A stretch of DNA of 64,000 nt from Alphaproteobacteria bacterium MarineAlpha11_Bin1 (GCA_002937455.1 PTJZ01000009.1:62001-126000); one strand, 5' to 3'; positions 1 through 9,748 are shown, numbered from the stretch's first letter. The notes: a model not told the origin generated them from the letters alone. Program-made: numbers and translations.

Positions 1-2
1 AA

Positions 3-1142
3 CCTCCCCATACCCAGCCGCGTATGCACAACATCCTCCCGAATTCCCGGATGCTGATTCACCATTTATCGAAATATGCAGCATCTTTAGGTGTCAAAAT
101 TTGTCGCTCGACCCCCCTACAAGACCTGATCGTTAACGATGGCTGTGTAATCGGTATTATTGCCAACGGCCGAGAGATCTACGCCCGAAATGGCGTTATA
201 TTGGCGGCGGGCGACTTTTCCTCAAACAACATTCTTAAACAAAGGTACATGCCACCGCACATGGCTCGGGTCGACGGCTTCAATCCGAGTAGCACTGGCG
301 ACTGGCATGATCCCGTTGTCGCTCTAGGTGCGCATGTGTTGAATGGTGATGTTGCTCTCGGTCCGGAAATTCGCTTCAGACCGCCGACAAAGATGACACT
401 TGTGAGAAAACTCCCGCCGTGGCTCTGGCTGGCGCGCGCCGTTAGGTGGTCGATTGATCAACTTCCGCCGAGGATACTACGGCCTTTTGTTATGGGTTTT
501 CTTACGACAGCGCTTATGCCATCGCTAGATCTTTATCGTCAAGGGGCATTGCTGATCAACCGCAACGGCGAGCGCTTTACAGACGAAACCGCCAATCCGT
601 CCAATGATATGCCGGACCAGCCAGAGGGTGAAGCGTTCATAATCATGGATGAAGATCTATCACAGTCCTTCCAAACATGGCCTAATTTTATTTCGACCGC
701 TCCGGGAATTGCCTATGCCTACCTAGAGGATTATCGCCACAATCGGCGAGATATATTTTTTCGCGCCGACAGCTTATCGGAACTAGCTACTCAAACCGGT
801 ATGGATCCAATAAAATTGGAAGCATCGGTCTCCGAATACAATTCGACAAACGCCAGAGGCGAGAGGAGACCCTGCGTAACGCCTCCCTTCATCGCACTCG
901 GGCCGGTTCAAGCCTATATAATGACGTCGGATGGGGGTCTTGCCGTGAGCGAAAATTTACAGGTGCTAGGAGAGAATGATCGTCCTATTCCTGGCCTTTA
1001 TGCAGCGGGTTCGACGGGTCAGGGCGGCCTGCTTCTAGAAGGCCACGGCCATCATCTTGGTTGGGGGTTTACCTCGGGGCGGATCGCAGGCCGACATGCG
1101 GCTGTTGCCGGACAGAAACGCCCCAATCTACCTGCTCACTAA
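3..1142 (+). CDS. FAD-dependent oxidoreductase of the fumarate reductase/3-ketosteroid dehydrogenase type, 5' end outside window
   Basis: C-terminal three quarters of a flavoprotein of the succinate dehydrogenase/fumarate reductase-like family. The frame is open back to the first bases of the window, so the true start and the N-terminal Rossmann GxGxxG motif lie outside. Visible are the segment VILAAGDFSSN (FAD-domain strand), the substrate-domain stretch with ERFTDETANPSND, and the C-terminal signature GGLAVSENLQVLG followed by GLYAAGSTG and GRIAGRHAA, which closes the FAD site. Family members are usually around 480-570 residues, so roughly 100-150 residues are missing. These enzymes dehydrogenate or reduce C-C bonds next to a carbonyl; the substrate is unknown. 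Placement beside a ring hydroxylase and a quinone oxidoreductase suggests catabolism (inference). Confidence 0.8.
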   Translation, partial: PPHTQPRMHNILPNSRMLIHHLSKYAASLGVKICRSTPLQDLIVNDGCVIGIIANGREIYARNGVILAAGDFSSNNILKQRYMPPHMARVDGFNPSSTGDWHDPVVALGAHVLNGDVALGPEIRFRPPTKMTLVRKLPPWLWLARAVRWSIDQLPPRILRPFVMGFLTTALMPSLDLYRQGALLINRNGERFTDETANPSNDMPDQPEGEAFIIMDEDLSQSFQTWPNFISTAPGIAYAYLEDYRHNRRDIFFRADSLSELATQTGMDPIKLEASVSEYNSTNARGERRPCVTPPFIALGPVQAYIMTSDGGLAVSENLQVLGENDRPIPGLYAAGSTGQGGLLLEGHGHHLGWGFTSGRIAGRHAAVAGQKRPNLPAH

Positions 1143-1266
1143 CCTTAGTCTTCAGTCTGATGCCATCGATTCCTCATCTTTCCGAGTAGCCGCGCCGTCG
1201 CTCAACAGAACGCATTTGCCACGGCAGTTCAACAGATCGCTGAGCCACTAAATAATTTTCCTCCGA

Positions 1267-2412
1267 TCATTTTGTCATCTTCGGTAGTTCTATGTTCCAG
1301 GCGTCATAGGCGTAAACCCAGTCGGGATCTGTCTTCTCGCGCATAAACTCGTTTAAATGAGAGGTCTTTTGGACTTTAGTCGTGCGAGGCTTGCGCGCAG
1401 CCTCAAACTGGCGGAATGCTCGTGAAAGGTCATCAAGACCGCCATTCGCCACGCACCGGGAAAGCACAACGGAGTCCTCTAACGCGTTGGCTGCCCCCTG
1501 CGCCATATAAGGCGTCATCGGATGACAGGCGTCACCCATCAAGACAACATTTTCTTCCGACCACTTAGGCAGCGGGTCACGTTGAAAGATCGCCCATTTG
1601 TGGACAGAGGGGCATGCATCTAATACAGCGCGAACATCGCTATGAAAATCTGAAAAAGCCGCGCGAAGTTCATCGACGTCTCCAGTCTCCGACCATGACT
1701 CAATCTGAAAATCTGGTTCCGGCTGACTGGTTGTAAAATAAATTTCATCTCGGGCTGCATTGACATAGTAAATAACAATGTGACGGTCCGGCCCCCACCA
1801 TTTAACGCAATCGTCTAACAGTTGGTAACCATTCATCAAATTTGCGGGAAATGCTGTCCGATAGGCTAGGCGTCCGGTAAAGTGAGCCTCTTCTCTTCCC
1901 AGCATCCAGTCACGCACAGGAGAGTGAACCCCATCCGATGCGATCACAGCATCGCAAGTGATAGTTTCGTCATTCTCGAATATCAGCTGCACCCCTTTGC
2001 CGGCTTGATTGATACCGCACAACTTATGTGAATAGCGGATGGTTTGGTCCGGGACTGCGCCATGAAGCGCGGCATGTAAATCACCTCGGTGCATCAAAAT
2101 ATATGGGACGCCATACCGTTCAAACGCATCTGGTCCTAGTGGGTGATCATTTGTCAGATACCCGGTATCGTAATCTCTGTTGCGCCAATGCGGGGGCTCA
2201 AATGCGGATTGCCGGATCTGATCTCCCACACCAATCCCGTATAATACTCGCATTGCATTGGGGCTCATCTGAATACCGGCGCCAATCCGAGTAAAGGCAG
2301 GTGCCTGCTCGAATATCGTGGTCTCGATACCAAAACTGCGAAGACAGCAAGAAACTGCCAAGCCGCCTATACCGGCACCGATAATAGCTATCGAGGGCTG
2401 TGATATCGTCAC
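1267..2412 (-). CDS. FAD-dependent aromatic-ring monooxygenase, 6-hydroxynicotinate 3-monooxygenase (NicC)/salicylate hydroxylase-like
   Basis: Class A flavoprotein hydroxylase of 381 residues. The N-terminal dinucleotide-binding motif IIGAGIGGLA, the mid-protein DG motif (ASDGVHSPVRD) and the second FAD motif GDACHPMTPYMAQGAANALED are all present. The stretch CVKWWGPDRHIVIYYV and the C-terminal DPDWVYAYDAWN closely resemble NicC-type enzymes, which decarboxylate and hydroxylate 6-hydroxynicotinate, although salicylate-type substrates are possible. The start is chosen at GTG 2412 because GGAG stands 8 nt upstream; another GTG lies three codons earlier. No other nicotinate-pathway gene is adjacent, so the exact substrate is open. 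Two palindromes lie between this gene and the upstream oxidoreductase. Confidence 0.82.
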   Translation of the reverse strand: MTISQPSIAIIGAGIGGLAVSCCLRSFGIETTIFEQAPAFTRIGAGIQMSPNAMRVLYGIGVGDQIRQSAFEPPHWRNRDYDTGYLTNDHPLGPDAFERYGVPYILMHRGDLHAALHGAVPDQTIRYSHKLCGINQAGKGVQLIFENDETITCDAVIASDGVHSPVRDWMLGREEAHFTGRLAYRTAFPANLMNGYQLLDDCVKWWGPDRHIVIYYVNAARDEIYFTTSQPEPDFQIESWSETGDVDELRAAFSDFHSDVRAVLDACPSVHKWAIFQRDPLPKWSEENVVLMGDACHPMTPYMAQGAANALEDSVVLSRCVANGGLDDLSRAFRQFEAARKPRTTKVQKTSHLNEFMREKTDPDWVYAYDAWNIELPKMTK

Positions 2413-2427
2413 TGACCCCACTCCAAT

Positions 2428-2507
2428 AATATCGAGAGAGAGATATTAAGAGATAGCAGGTAACAACCTCTCTTTAGACAAGATGCAGGAAACAAAGAGA
2501 TATCTCT
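2428..2507. promoter_or_regulatory. Two palindromic elements upstream of the NicC-like gene
   Basis: An inverted repeat AATATC-N8-GATATT (2428-2447, spacer GAGAGAGA) is followed by a perfect 12-bp palindrome AGAGATATCTCT at 2496-2507. Both lie in the 148-bp gap between two minus-strand genes, directly upstream of the hydroxylase. They could be operators for a local regulator or a weak transcript end for the upstream gene; no T-tract favours termination. Regulatory role is inferred from position only. Confidence 0.35.
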
Positions 2508-2560
2508 CATTTCACCTATCCGATTAAACGTTTTCGGTAACTCATTCATATCGCTCGTCA

Positions 2561-3547
2561 CTACATTATCAGAACTGACTTACCAACAATCTTCCTCTCT
2601 TCAAGCATCTTGATACCATCCATATAGTCTTCAAAGTTCAGGCGGTTCATAATGTTCGGATCAATCGTGCCAGCCAACAGTAGATCGTATAGAGCCGCTT
2701 GAGCGTCACCCACAAGAGGAGAGCCGGCCTTGATGTAGTAATTGACAGTTGAACCTACTACCGAAATGTTTTTGAGCAGTAGATAATTAGTCCGTATTGA
2801 CGGGATAGTACCAGACGTGAAACCGGATACGATCACGCGACCTTCGTTTGCAACAGCACGAAGCGTTGCATCGAAAACCTCCCCTCCTACTAGATCAAAT
2901 GCAAGATCAATACCGTGCTTATCAGTCACTGACATTACTTGCGACCGAATACTATCTTTTAAATCCTCGACACTCAGATCGATTATCGCATCTGCACCAG
3001 CTGCTATTGCGCCGTCCGCCTTCGACGGTGTCGTGAGCCCTGCCAGCACTATCTTCGCCCCCAGCGCTTTGGCCAGACTGACCGAAGCTAGTCCGACGCC
3101 GCCAGAGGCACCATTTATCTGGACAACTTCGCCTGCTTGTAATTGCCCTCGGCGGGTCAGTGCTAGGTAAGCCGTCAGGTAAGCAAGCCCCATAGCTGCC
3201 GCAGCCGTGTATTCGACGCCATCTGGCAAAGAAAAAGCGAGATCCGAAGGACAGACTACTTTTTCCGCCATCCCGCCGTGAATCACATGGGCAATCACGC
3301 GATCACCTACCTTGTGAGTGGTTACTTTGTCTCCAACAGCCTCGACGAGGCCCGCCGCGTCTTTACCTGGGGTAAATGGCGGTGGCGGGTTGTTCTGGTA
3401 CTTCCCATCCAGAGATAGCAAGTCGGTAAAATTAACGCCGCAAGCCTTTACATCGACTAGGATCTCATTTTCACCCGGCGTCGGATCGGGCACCTCTGCA
3501 ATTGAGACGCTGCGGTTGGAGGTATCAGTGATAACAACGGCACGCAT
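2561..3547 (-). CDS. Zinc-independent quinone oxidoreductase (QOR-type MDR family)
   Basis: Medium-chain dehydrogenase/reductase of 328 residues, the normal length for NADPH:quinone reductases. It begins with a GroES-like domain (ACGVNFTDLLSLDGKY, PFTPGKDAAGLVEAVG) and lacks the four-cysteine structural-zinc loop. The NADPH-binding motif is NGASGGVGLASVSLAKALGAK around residue 145-165. The ATG start has a good Shine-Dalgarno, AGGAG 7 nt upstream. Such enzymes reduce quinones or the double bond of unsaturated carbonyl compounds with NADPH. It precedes the NicC-like gene on the same strand with a 148-bp gap; co-expression is possible but unproven. Confidence 0.85.
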   Translation of the reverse strand: MRAVVITDTSNRSVSIAEVPDPTPGENEILVDVKACGVNFTDLLSLDGKYQNNPPPPFTPGKDAAGLVEAVGDKVTTHKVGDRVIAHVIHGGMAEKVVCPSDLAFSLPDGVEYTAAAAMGLAYLTAYLALTRRGQLQAGEVVQINGASGGVGLASVSLAKALGAKIVLAGLTTPSKADGAIAAGADAIIDLSVEDLKDSIRSQVMSVTDKHGIDLAFDLVGGEVFDATLRAVANEGRVIVSGFTSGTIPSIRTNYLLLKNISVVGSTVNYYIKAGSPLVGDAQAALYDLLLAGTIDPNIMNRLNFEDYMDGIKMLEERKIVGKSVLIM

Positions 3548-3949
3548 AGTTCTTCTCCTATTATTTTATTCGAAACCAAGTCAGTCATTCGTCCTTAGTC
3601 TCTGAGAACAGGGTTCTTCGGAGCAGTAGACCCCGAAACATCCTCGCGGCATCCCTTTGGGTTATTCCGGCGACACCCTAGGCCAGTTTCATCGATATCC
3701 CACTCTTCGGATTCGATCGATTTGAATATAGTTTCCAATTAAAGTGAGTTGTATTCGGCTATCAACATTACTTGTCTTCCTATCGGTAAGATTCTATTCG
3801 CAGAATAAACCAGAGGTTTGGGTGGTGCAAAACACCCCATGAATCCGTCTGTCATATCATTGCCTTGTGGCAGGCACTACACGGCGTTTATTTTGACTCA
3901 ATAGATTAGATTTCAAAACAACCCGCGACCATAAAATAAGACTGGATAC
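3548..3949. other. Divergent intergenic region between quinone reductase and lactonase-like genes
   Basis: A 402-bp non-coding stretch between two divergent genes, so it should carry both promoters. I see the palindrome TCGATCGA at 3713-3720 inside a looser ATTC-N9-GAAT repeat (3711-3727), which may be an operator. No RNA gene, terminator or convincing small ORF was seen. Confidence 0.4.
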
Positions 3950-4837
3950 ATGATCATGATCCCCTCCGGTACAATTGGCGACATTACTTGGCACCGTATC
4001 CTGGAAGAAGAGAGGCCGGAATTCGAGATAGGTTTTCTGCTGCCCGACGCTACCCCGGAGGCAATCGCTCCCTACCGCGACTGGATGGAACCCAAATTCC
4101 TTGAGCCCGGCACTGACAAGTTGGTTATGGCAACCCAGTCCTACGTTCTTAAAAATCGTCACCACACAATCCTAATCGACTCCTGCGTCGGCAACGATAA
4201 GGAACGTCGGTTCTATCCTGACTGGTCTGGGCTATCGGGGACGAATTACATCGATAATCTAGCATCTATCGGGCTCTCCGTTGACGACATAGACTTCGTC
4301 ATGTGCACCCATCTACATGCCGATCACGTAGGCTGGAACACTCGACTTATAGATGGGCGCTGGGTACCAACGTTTTCTAATGCACGTTACATATTTGCTG
4401 AGACAGAATTTGAATTCTGGTCCGAGTTGAATAAGAAGGGCAAGAAATATTCCGACGGATGCATAGACGACAGCGTACTGCCAGTGGTGGAAGCTGGCCA
4501 AGCGGATATCGTCTCTGACGACTACGCTTTCAACGATAATATTTGGTTCGAGAAAACCCCTGGTCATACCCCCGGGCACGTCAGCATTCGTCTGCGCTCG
4601 GACGGCGAAAACGCTATTGTGTCAGGCGACGTTGTGCACACACCGATCCAATGCCGCGAACCGGGCTGGAGTGCGGTGGGCTGTTCAGACCGAGTGCAAT
4701 CGGCTGAAACCCGCAAACAATTCCTGGATCGTTACTGCGAGACCGACACGTTAGTGATGACAGGGCATTTTCCATCGCCGTCCGTCGGACGCGTCTGCCG
4801 GCGCGGAAATGGGTTTGGGTTCTCATTTTCGGAATGA
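3950..4837 (+). CDS. MBL-fold metallo-hydrolase, N-acyl-homoserine-lactonase-like
   Basis: A 295-residue metallo-beta-lactamase-fold hydrolase. The metal-binding signature THLHADHVGWN (HxHxDH) sits near residue 120, followed by the third-histidine region TPGHTPGHVSIRL, the bridging aspartate segment SGDVVHTP, and a C-terminal TGHFPSP that supplies the last histidine. This arrangement is shared by AHL lactonases and related lactone or thioester hydrolases. The protein is full length. It lies 54 bp upstream of an acyl-CoA ligase on the same strand, so hydrolysis of a lactone or ester intermediate in a catabolic pathway is at least as likely as quorum quenching (inference). A second in-frame ATG lies at 3956. 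Confidence 0.82.
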   Translation: MIMIPSGTIGDITWHRILEEERPEFEIGFLLPDATPEAIAPYRDWMEPKFLEPGTDKLVMATQSYVLKNRHHTILIDSCVGNDKERRFYPDWSGLSGTNYIDNLASIGLSVDDIDFVMCTHLHADHVGWNTRLIDGRWVPTFSNARYIFAETEFEFWSELNKKGKKYSDGCIDDSVLPVVEAGQADIVSDDYAFNDNIWFEKTPGHTPGHVSIRLRSDGENAIVSGDVVHTPIQCREPGWSAVGCSDRVQSAETRKQFLDRYCETDTLVMTGHFPSPSVGRVCRRGNGFGFSFSE

Positions 4838-4891
4838 TAAGCTTCCCGTAACAGGTGCTGGTATTAAGCCAGACAGGGGAGGGGGAATTTA

Positions 4892-6436
4892 ATGCTGCAT
4901 AAAACTATCGGGCAAATTCTGCCCGAAACCGCTGAAAAATATAGTCACAAAACCGCCCTGATCTGCGGTGATCAAAGTTTCTCGTTTTCCGAACTCGACC
5001 GGCTCAGCAATAGGGTAGCGAGTAGTCTTGCAGAAATCGGAATCACATCCGGCGACAGGGTGACACTTTATGCCCAAAATGGCTGGGAATGGATCGTAGC
5101 GTATTACGGTATCGCAAAGACCGGCGCTGTATTGAACCCAATCAACGTTATGCTCACGCCAAATGAAGTAGCCTATGTGGTAAAGGATTGCGGTGCCAAG
5201 GCGCTTTTCACCACTAGCGATAGGGCTACTCCGATACTTAAACTCAAAGAAGACATCAACCTACAAGAAATCATCACTTTTGGCGATAGCACTCCAGACG
5301 GCGCGTTGGCCTTCGACGAACTAATTGCCTCCGGAAACGACTTATTTGACTTAGTCCCAGTCGACGCCTCGGAGCTCGGTAAGATTTGCTACACGTCCGG
5401 TACCACCGGGTTTCCTAAGGGCGCGATGCTTAGCCATCGCAATGTAGTACTCAATGCCGCCATGACGGCAGCTATGAACATGCGCGTCGCTGACGATGTG
5501 CAACTCACCGCATTACCCTGTGCCCATGTGTACGGTGCCGCCATCATGAACCTCTGTTTTCTGTTCGGTAGCACATTCGTTGTGATGGAACGATTTGAAG
5601 CAACGGAAATGCTCGACGCCATCCAAATTCATAAGGCAACGGTAATGGACGGTGTGCCAACAATGTATTTGTATATGCTGGCCCACCCTGACTTCGATTC
5701 ATACGATCTCTCGTCTCTTACCCGTTCAGTTGTTGGCGGACAGACCATGCCATCCGCTAAATCCCTGGAGTGGGAAGAGCGAGCCGGCAACCCACTACTT
5801 GAACTGTGGGGAATGACTGAGCTGGCAGGACCCGGGGTCATGCAGCATTCTTATGGTGAAAACCGTCTGGGCTCAGTAGGAGTGGAGATGCTTTATGTTC
5901 GGGCTCGGATTGCTGACGCCGAGGACGCGTCTAAAACTATGCCCAACGGCGAAGTCGGCGAACTGATGATCGCCGGCCCCCTCGTTATGCTTGGTTATTT
6001 TGGCAACGAGGACGCTACGAGGGAAGCGATCGAACCAGACGGATGGCTCCATTCAGGAGATCTGGCTAAAATGGACGACGACGGCTATATTTTCGTTGTC
6101 GACCGCAAGAAAGATATGATACTGACGGCGGGTTACAATATTTACCCGGCAGAAATCGAACGTGTGATTTCTAGCCATGCAATGGTTGCTATGGTCGGCG
6201 TTGGCGCCAAAGAAGACCCCGAAAAAGGCGAGGTCGCGAAGGCCTATGTGGTACTGAAACAAAACGGTACTGCTACGACGGAGGACATAAAAAAATACTG
6301 TCGCGACCATCTCGCCGCCTACAAGGTCCCTCGCGAGGTACAAATCGTTTCGGATTTGCCAACCACATCAACCGGCAAAATTCTAAGGCGGGAACTCCAC
6401 ACTCTGGATGGCGAAGCCGCTACAGGTGTTGATTAG
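4892..6436 (+). CDS. AMP-dependent acyl-CoA ligase (fatty-acid/aryl-acid CoA ligase family)
   Basis: A 514-residue class I adenylate-forming enzyme that activates a carboxylic acid to its CoA thioester through an acyl-adenylate. The P-loop CYTSGTTGFPKGAMLSH is near residue 165-182, the adenine motif LWGMTELAG near residue 305, the hinge region GDLAKMDDDGYIFVVDRKKDMI near 387-408, and the catalytic lysine in TSTGKILRRELH near the C-terminus. A strong purine-rich Shine-Dalgarno precedes the ATG. It follows the lactonase-like gene on the same strand. It is convergent with the next ligase gene, their ends only 3 bp apart. The acid it activates cannot be read from the sequence. Confidence 0.87.
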   Translation: MLHKTIGQILPETAEKYSHKTALICGDQSFSFSELDRLSNRVASSLAEIGITSGDRVTLYAQNGWEWIVAYYGIAKTGAVLNPINVMLTPNEVAYVVKDCGAKALFTTSDRATPILKLKEDINLQEIITFGDSTPDGALAFDELIASGNDLFDLVPVDASELGKICYTSGTTGFPKGAMLSHRNVVLNAAMTAAMNMRVADDVQLTALPCAHVYGAAIMNLCFLFGSTFVVMERFEATEMLDAIQIHKATVMDGVPTMYLYMLAHPDFDSYDLSSLTRSVVGGQTMPSAKSLEWEERAGNPLLELWGMTELAGPGVMQHSYGENRLGSVGVEMLYVRARIADAEDASKTMPNGEVGELMIAGPLVMLGYFGNEDATREAIEPDGWLHSGDLAKMDDDGYIFVVDRKKDMILTAGYNIYPAEIERVISSHAMVAMVGVGAKEDPEKGEVAKAYVVLKQNGTATTEDIKKYCRDHLAAYKVPREVQIVSDLPTTSTGKILRRELHTLDGEAATGVD

Positions 6437-6439
6437 AAG

Positions 6440-8086
6440 TCACCGCTTCGCTGCTTCCTCCCGAAGCTCTACCCGCCGGATCTTACCTGATATGGTTTTG
6501 GGCAGCGAATCACGGAATTCTATAACGCGGGGGTATTTATACGGCGCGGTCTGTTGCCTCACGAATTCTTTAATATCGTTCGCGAGATCTTCGGACGGTT
6601 TGAACTCAGCCGCCAAAATTATGTAAGCCATGACAATTTCGCCTCGTATTTCATCAGGCTTGGCTACAACGGCAGATTCGAGAACAGCTTCGTGTTCGAT
6701 CAATGCGCTTTCGACCTCAAAAGGACTTATGCGATAGCTGGCCGATGAAATAATGTCATCCGAACGGCCCACAAACCAGATATAACCGTCGACATCGCGG
6801 GTGGCCTTGTCACCGGTATAATACCAACCGTTACGGAATGCCTCCGCAGTGACAGCATCATCTCGGAAATATCCCTTGAACAAACCCGGTGGCCAAGGAT
6901 CAGAGATCTGAACCCCGATATGCCCAACCTCGTCATCGGCTAGTATGTTGCCATCTGCGTCGATGATATCAACCGTGATACCCGGCACTGGTTTTCCCAT
7001 AGATCCGGGACGAATTTCCATCCCAGGAAAATTGGCGACAATGTTAATCGACTCTGTCTGACCGTATCCATCGTATATATCGCAGCCGGTTGCAGCTTTC
7101 CATGCTCTCATGGCCTCTGGGTTTAGCGGCTCACCAGCACCAAAACAGTGCCTCAGGGACGAAAAGTTGGCCGCCGAAAGATCCATCTGTGCCAACAAGC
7201 GATAGATCGTTGGTGGAGCGCAGAACGTTGTCACCTTGTGTTCACTAATGATCCTTAAATGAATGTCAGCGTCGAAACCCTCTCCGTCGTATAAAACAAC
7301 CGCAGCGCCCGCGAGCAGCGGCGGATACAGAAGTCCCCATGCCGCCTTCGCCCAACCGGTGTCTGTCAACGTCCAGTGTACATCATCGTCACGTAGATCC
7401 ATCCAGTAATCGCCAGTAATCGAGTGTGCCAGTGCATAGGCATGATCGCGGACAACCATTTTGGGCATATGGGTAGTGCCGGACGTAAAATAGATCAGCA
7501 TATCTTCGTCGGCACGTGTCGGTGGAAGTACCGCGCGATCGACGGTTTCATTTTCGGACGCGCAAATATCCCGGAGCGTCATCCAGCCACAACGCGCATC
7601 ACCGATTAGAATAAGGTATTCTATAGAAGGACAATTATTCTTTATCTGATCAACCTTCTCAGCGTGATCCTCTGTCACAATCACGAGCCGAGCCCTGGCC
7701 CGGTTGACTCGATACTCAATATCCTTCGCCGTCAATAGGTTGGTGCCCGGCATGGCGACAACACCCATTTTCGTGCAGCCAAGCAGAACCTGATACCATT
7801 CTACGATACGTGGGATCATTACGAAGGCGAAATCACCTTTCTCGGCACCCAATGTCATCAAAGCGTTAGCGAAGTAACTCGACATTCTGTCAAGATCTGC
7901 ATAACTGTGAAGTACCGTGTTTTTCCCTGTGCGGTCGATCGCGATCAGCGCGGTTTTGTCATTTTCCCGGCCGCGTTTGGCAACCACATCAAAAGCAAAA
8001 TTGAAATCATCTGGCACGTCGAGCGAAAATCCCGCCCGCACCTCTTCGTAATTGAACTTTGAAAACGCCTGAGGCATTGGATACAC
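6440..8086 (-). CDS. AMP-dependent acyl-CoA synthetase, medium-chain/benzoate-CoA ligase (ACSM)-like
   Basis: A 548-residue acyl-CoA synthetase. The segment TDTGWAKAAWG around residue 245 is typical of the medium-chain ACSM and benzoate-CoA-ligase branch, as is the DGYGQTES adenine motif. The catalytic lysine is in PKTISGKIRRVELR at the end. The P-loop reads YFTSGTTHMPKMV: the usual glycine after TSGTT is histidine, which is uncommon. The gene is divergent from the amidase across 122 bp. Together they suggest an amide-to-acid-to-CoA-thioester route for an aromatic or medium-chain acid (inference). Confidence 0.85.
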   Translation of the reverse strand: MYPMPQAFSKFNYEEVRAGFSLDVPDDFNFAFDVVAKRGRENDKTALIAIDRTGKNTVLHSYADLDRMSSYFANALMTLGAEKGDFAFVMIPRIVEWYQVLLGCTKMGVVAMPGTNLLTAKDIEYRVNRARARLVIVTEDHAEKVDQIKNNCPSIEYLILIGDARCGWMTLRDICASENETVDRAVLPPTRADEDMLIYFTSGTTHMPKMVVRDHAYALAHSITGDYWMDLRDDDVHWTLTDTGWAKAAWGLLYPPLLAGAAVVLYDGEGFDADIHLRIISEHKVTTFCAPPTIYRLLAQMDLSAANFSSLRHCFGAGEPLNPEAMRAWKAATGCDIYDGYGQTESINIVANFPGMEIRPGSMGKPVPGITVDIIDADGNILADDEVGHIGVQISDPWPPGLFKGYFRDDAVTAEAFRNGWYYTGDKATRDVDGYIWFVGRSDDIISSASYRISPFEVESALIEHEAVLESAVVAKPDEIRGEIVMAYIILAAEFKPSEDLANDIKEFVRQQTAPYKYPRVIEFRDSLPKTISGKIRRVELREEAAKR

Positions 8087-8208
8087 CCCTCCCCCGTTAT
8101 TACTAGAATTTCCTCATATCTAAGGCTAAGACGCAAGACTGCCAGTTCGACAATCCCATTGCTCATGACTAACGTATCGGGGTTTGGATACCAGCTTAGA
8201 GCGAAGAC

Positions 8209-9660
8209 ATGACAGATATCGCCTTTTATCCCGCGAGGAGATTGGCCAGCATGATCCGGCGGCGAAAGATCAGCTGCCTTGAATTGCTTGACCATTACCT
8301 CGACCGAGTTGAAAGACTTAACCCTTCACTGAATGCTATAATCTCTACAGATATCCCCGTCGCTCGCCGCCTCGCTCTCGATGCTGATAATGCGCTGGCC
8401 CAAAACCATAAGGTGGGCCCGCTACATGGCATACCAATGACGGTAAAAGAATCCTTTGACGTAAGGGGTTTGCCAACTACATGGGGCGTGCATGCGAATA
8501 GAAAAAACATTGCCAAACAGGACGCAGTCGCCGTCCAACGCCTGCGTGAAGCTGGCGCTATCATATTCGGAAAGACCAACATCCCGATTTGGCTGGCCGA
8601 CTGCCAGAGTTTCAATGCTATTTATGGGAGGACTGCCAATCCATGGGACGTCAAACGTACGCCAGGTGGGTCGTCCGGTGGGTCGGCGGCAGCGCTAAGT
8701 GCGGGTTTAACGGGCTTTGAGGTAGGGAGCGATATTGCGGGTTCCATCCGAAACCCCGCCGCCCATTGCGGCCTATTCGGCCACAAACCAACAATGGGTA
8801 TTTGTTCTACTATCGGGCATACACTTAGCCAAAACGTTGCGCCGATCGATATGTTAGTCATCGGTCCACTAGCCCGCAGCGCGGGAGATCTTGACGTCGG
8901 ACTATCCGCTATTCAGGGCCTCGACGAGATCGAAGAAACCGGTTTACGGCTCTCACTGCCGCCACCGATAAAGAAAAGTATAGAAGAATATAAGGTGTCC
9001 ATTCTTGTGGAGGATGACTCAGTTAAGCTTTCAAGCGACGTGATCACACTCCAGCAGGAACTGGCCGATTTCCTAAAGAGTAGCAAAGTGGAAATCGAGG
9101 TTGGCGTGCGGCCCGATTTTGATGCAAATGAGGCGCATCGGCTATATGATATAATGTTACGCGCCACGACATCAGGCCGACAGACCGAGGAAGATTTTTC
9201 TGAAAATCTAAAAGCTCGCAATGCGCTTGAACCTGGTGATGATAGTAAGTGGGCGCGGATGCTGCGCGGTATGACGCTATCGCATCGCGACTGGACGACA
9301 ATTAACGAGGCACGCCATCGCATCCGCTGGAAATGGCACGAGTTCTTCCAAAAATATGATTTGATGCTAACCGCCGCTACCGTAACAACCGCAATCCCAC
9401 ACACCGATACTCCGCCTTATGAACGAATCATCCCGATCGATGGGACGCTGCAGCCCTTCATGAACCAGATCTGGCTACCCGGCTATTCGAACTTCACATA
9501 CCTACCGACCACAGTAGCACCCATAGGATTCGCAGGAGACGGCATGCCTGTTGGCGTCCAAATTATCGGGCCGCAGTACAGCGACCGTACCTGCATACAC
9601 TTTGCGGGTCTTTTAGAAAAATACTACCGACGCTTCTCACCCCCTCCGGGATACGACTAA
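8209..9660 (+). CDS. Amidase (amidase-signature family)
   Basis: A 483-residue amidase-signature enzyme hydrolysing a carboxamide to acid plus ammonia or amine. The Ser-cisSer-Lys triad is visible: the lysine in MTVKESFD near residue 82, the cis-serine in the glycine/serine-rich loop TPGGSSGGSAA, and the nucleophilic serine in GSDIAGSIRNPAA. The C-terminal TVAPIGFAGDGMPVGVQIIGP is also typical. The lack of gatB/gatC neighbours and the position beside an acyl-CoA ligase make a catabolic amidase more likely than GatA. The physiological amide is unknown. Confidence 0.87.
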   Translation: MTDIAFYPARRLASMIRRRKISCLELLDHYLDRVERLNPSLNAIISTDIPVARRLALDADNALAQNHKVGPLHGIPMTVKESFDVRGLPTTWGVHANRKNIAKQDAVAVQRLREAGAIIFGKTNIPIWLADCQSFNAIYGRTANPWDVKRTPGGSSGGSAAALSAGLTGFEVGSDIAGSIRNPAAHCGLFGHKPTMGICSTIGHTLSQNVAPIDMLVIGPLARSAGDLDVGLSAIQGLDEIEETGLRLSLPPPIKKSIEEYKVSILVEDDSVKLSSDVITLQQELADFLKSSKVEIEVGVRPDFDANEAHRLYDIMLRATTSGRQTEEDFSENLKARNALEPGDDSKWARMLRGMTLSHRDWTTINEARHRIRWKWHEFFQKYDLMLTAATVTTAIPHTDTPPYERIIPIDGTLQPFMNQIWLPGYSNFTYLPTTVAPIGFAGDGMPVGVQIIGPQYSDRTCIHFAGLLEKYYRRFSPPPGYD

Positions 9661-9748
9661 GCGGAAATCGCGTCGCACCAACCCACCAGCATAATTTATA
9701 CCGGGACCTCTCTTGAGACCGCCTCATGAACTCACCGATAATTTGAGT

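Noticed and set aside
8913..9404. 163-codon open frame antisense to the amidase
   Set aside because: Serine/arginine-rich shadow of a well-supported amidase.
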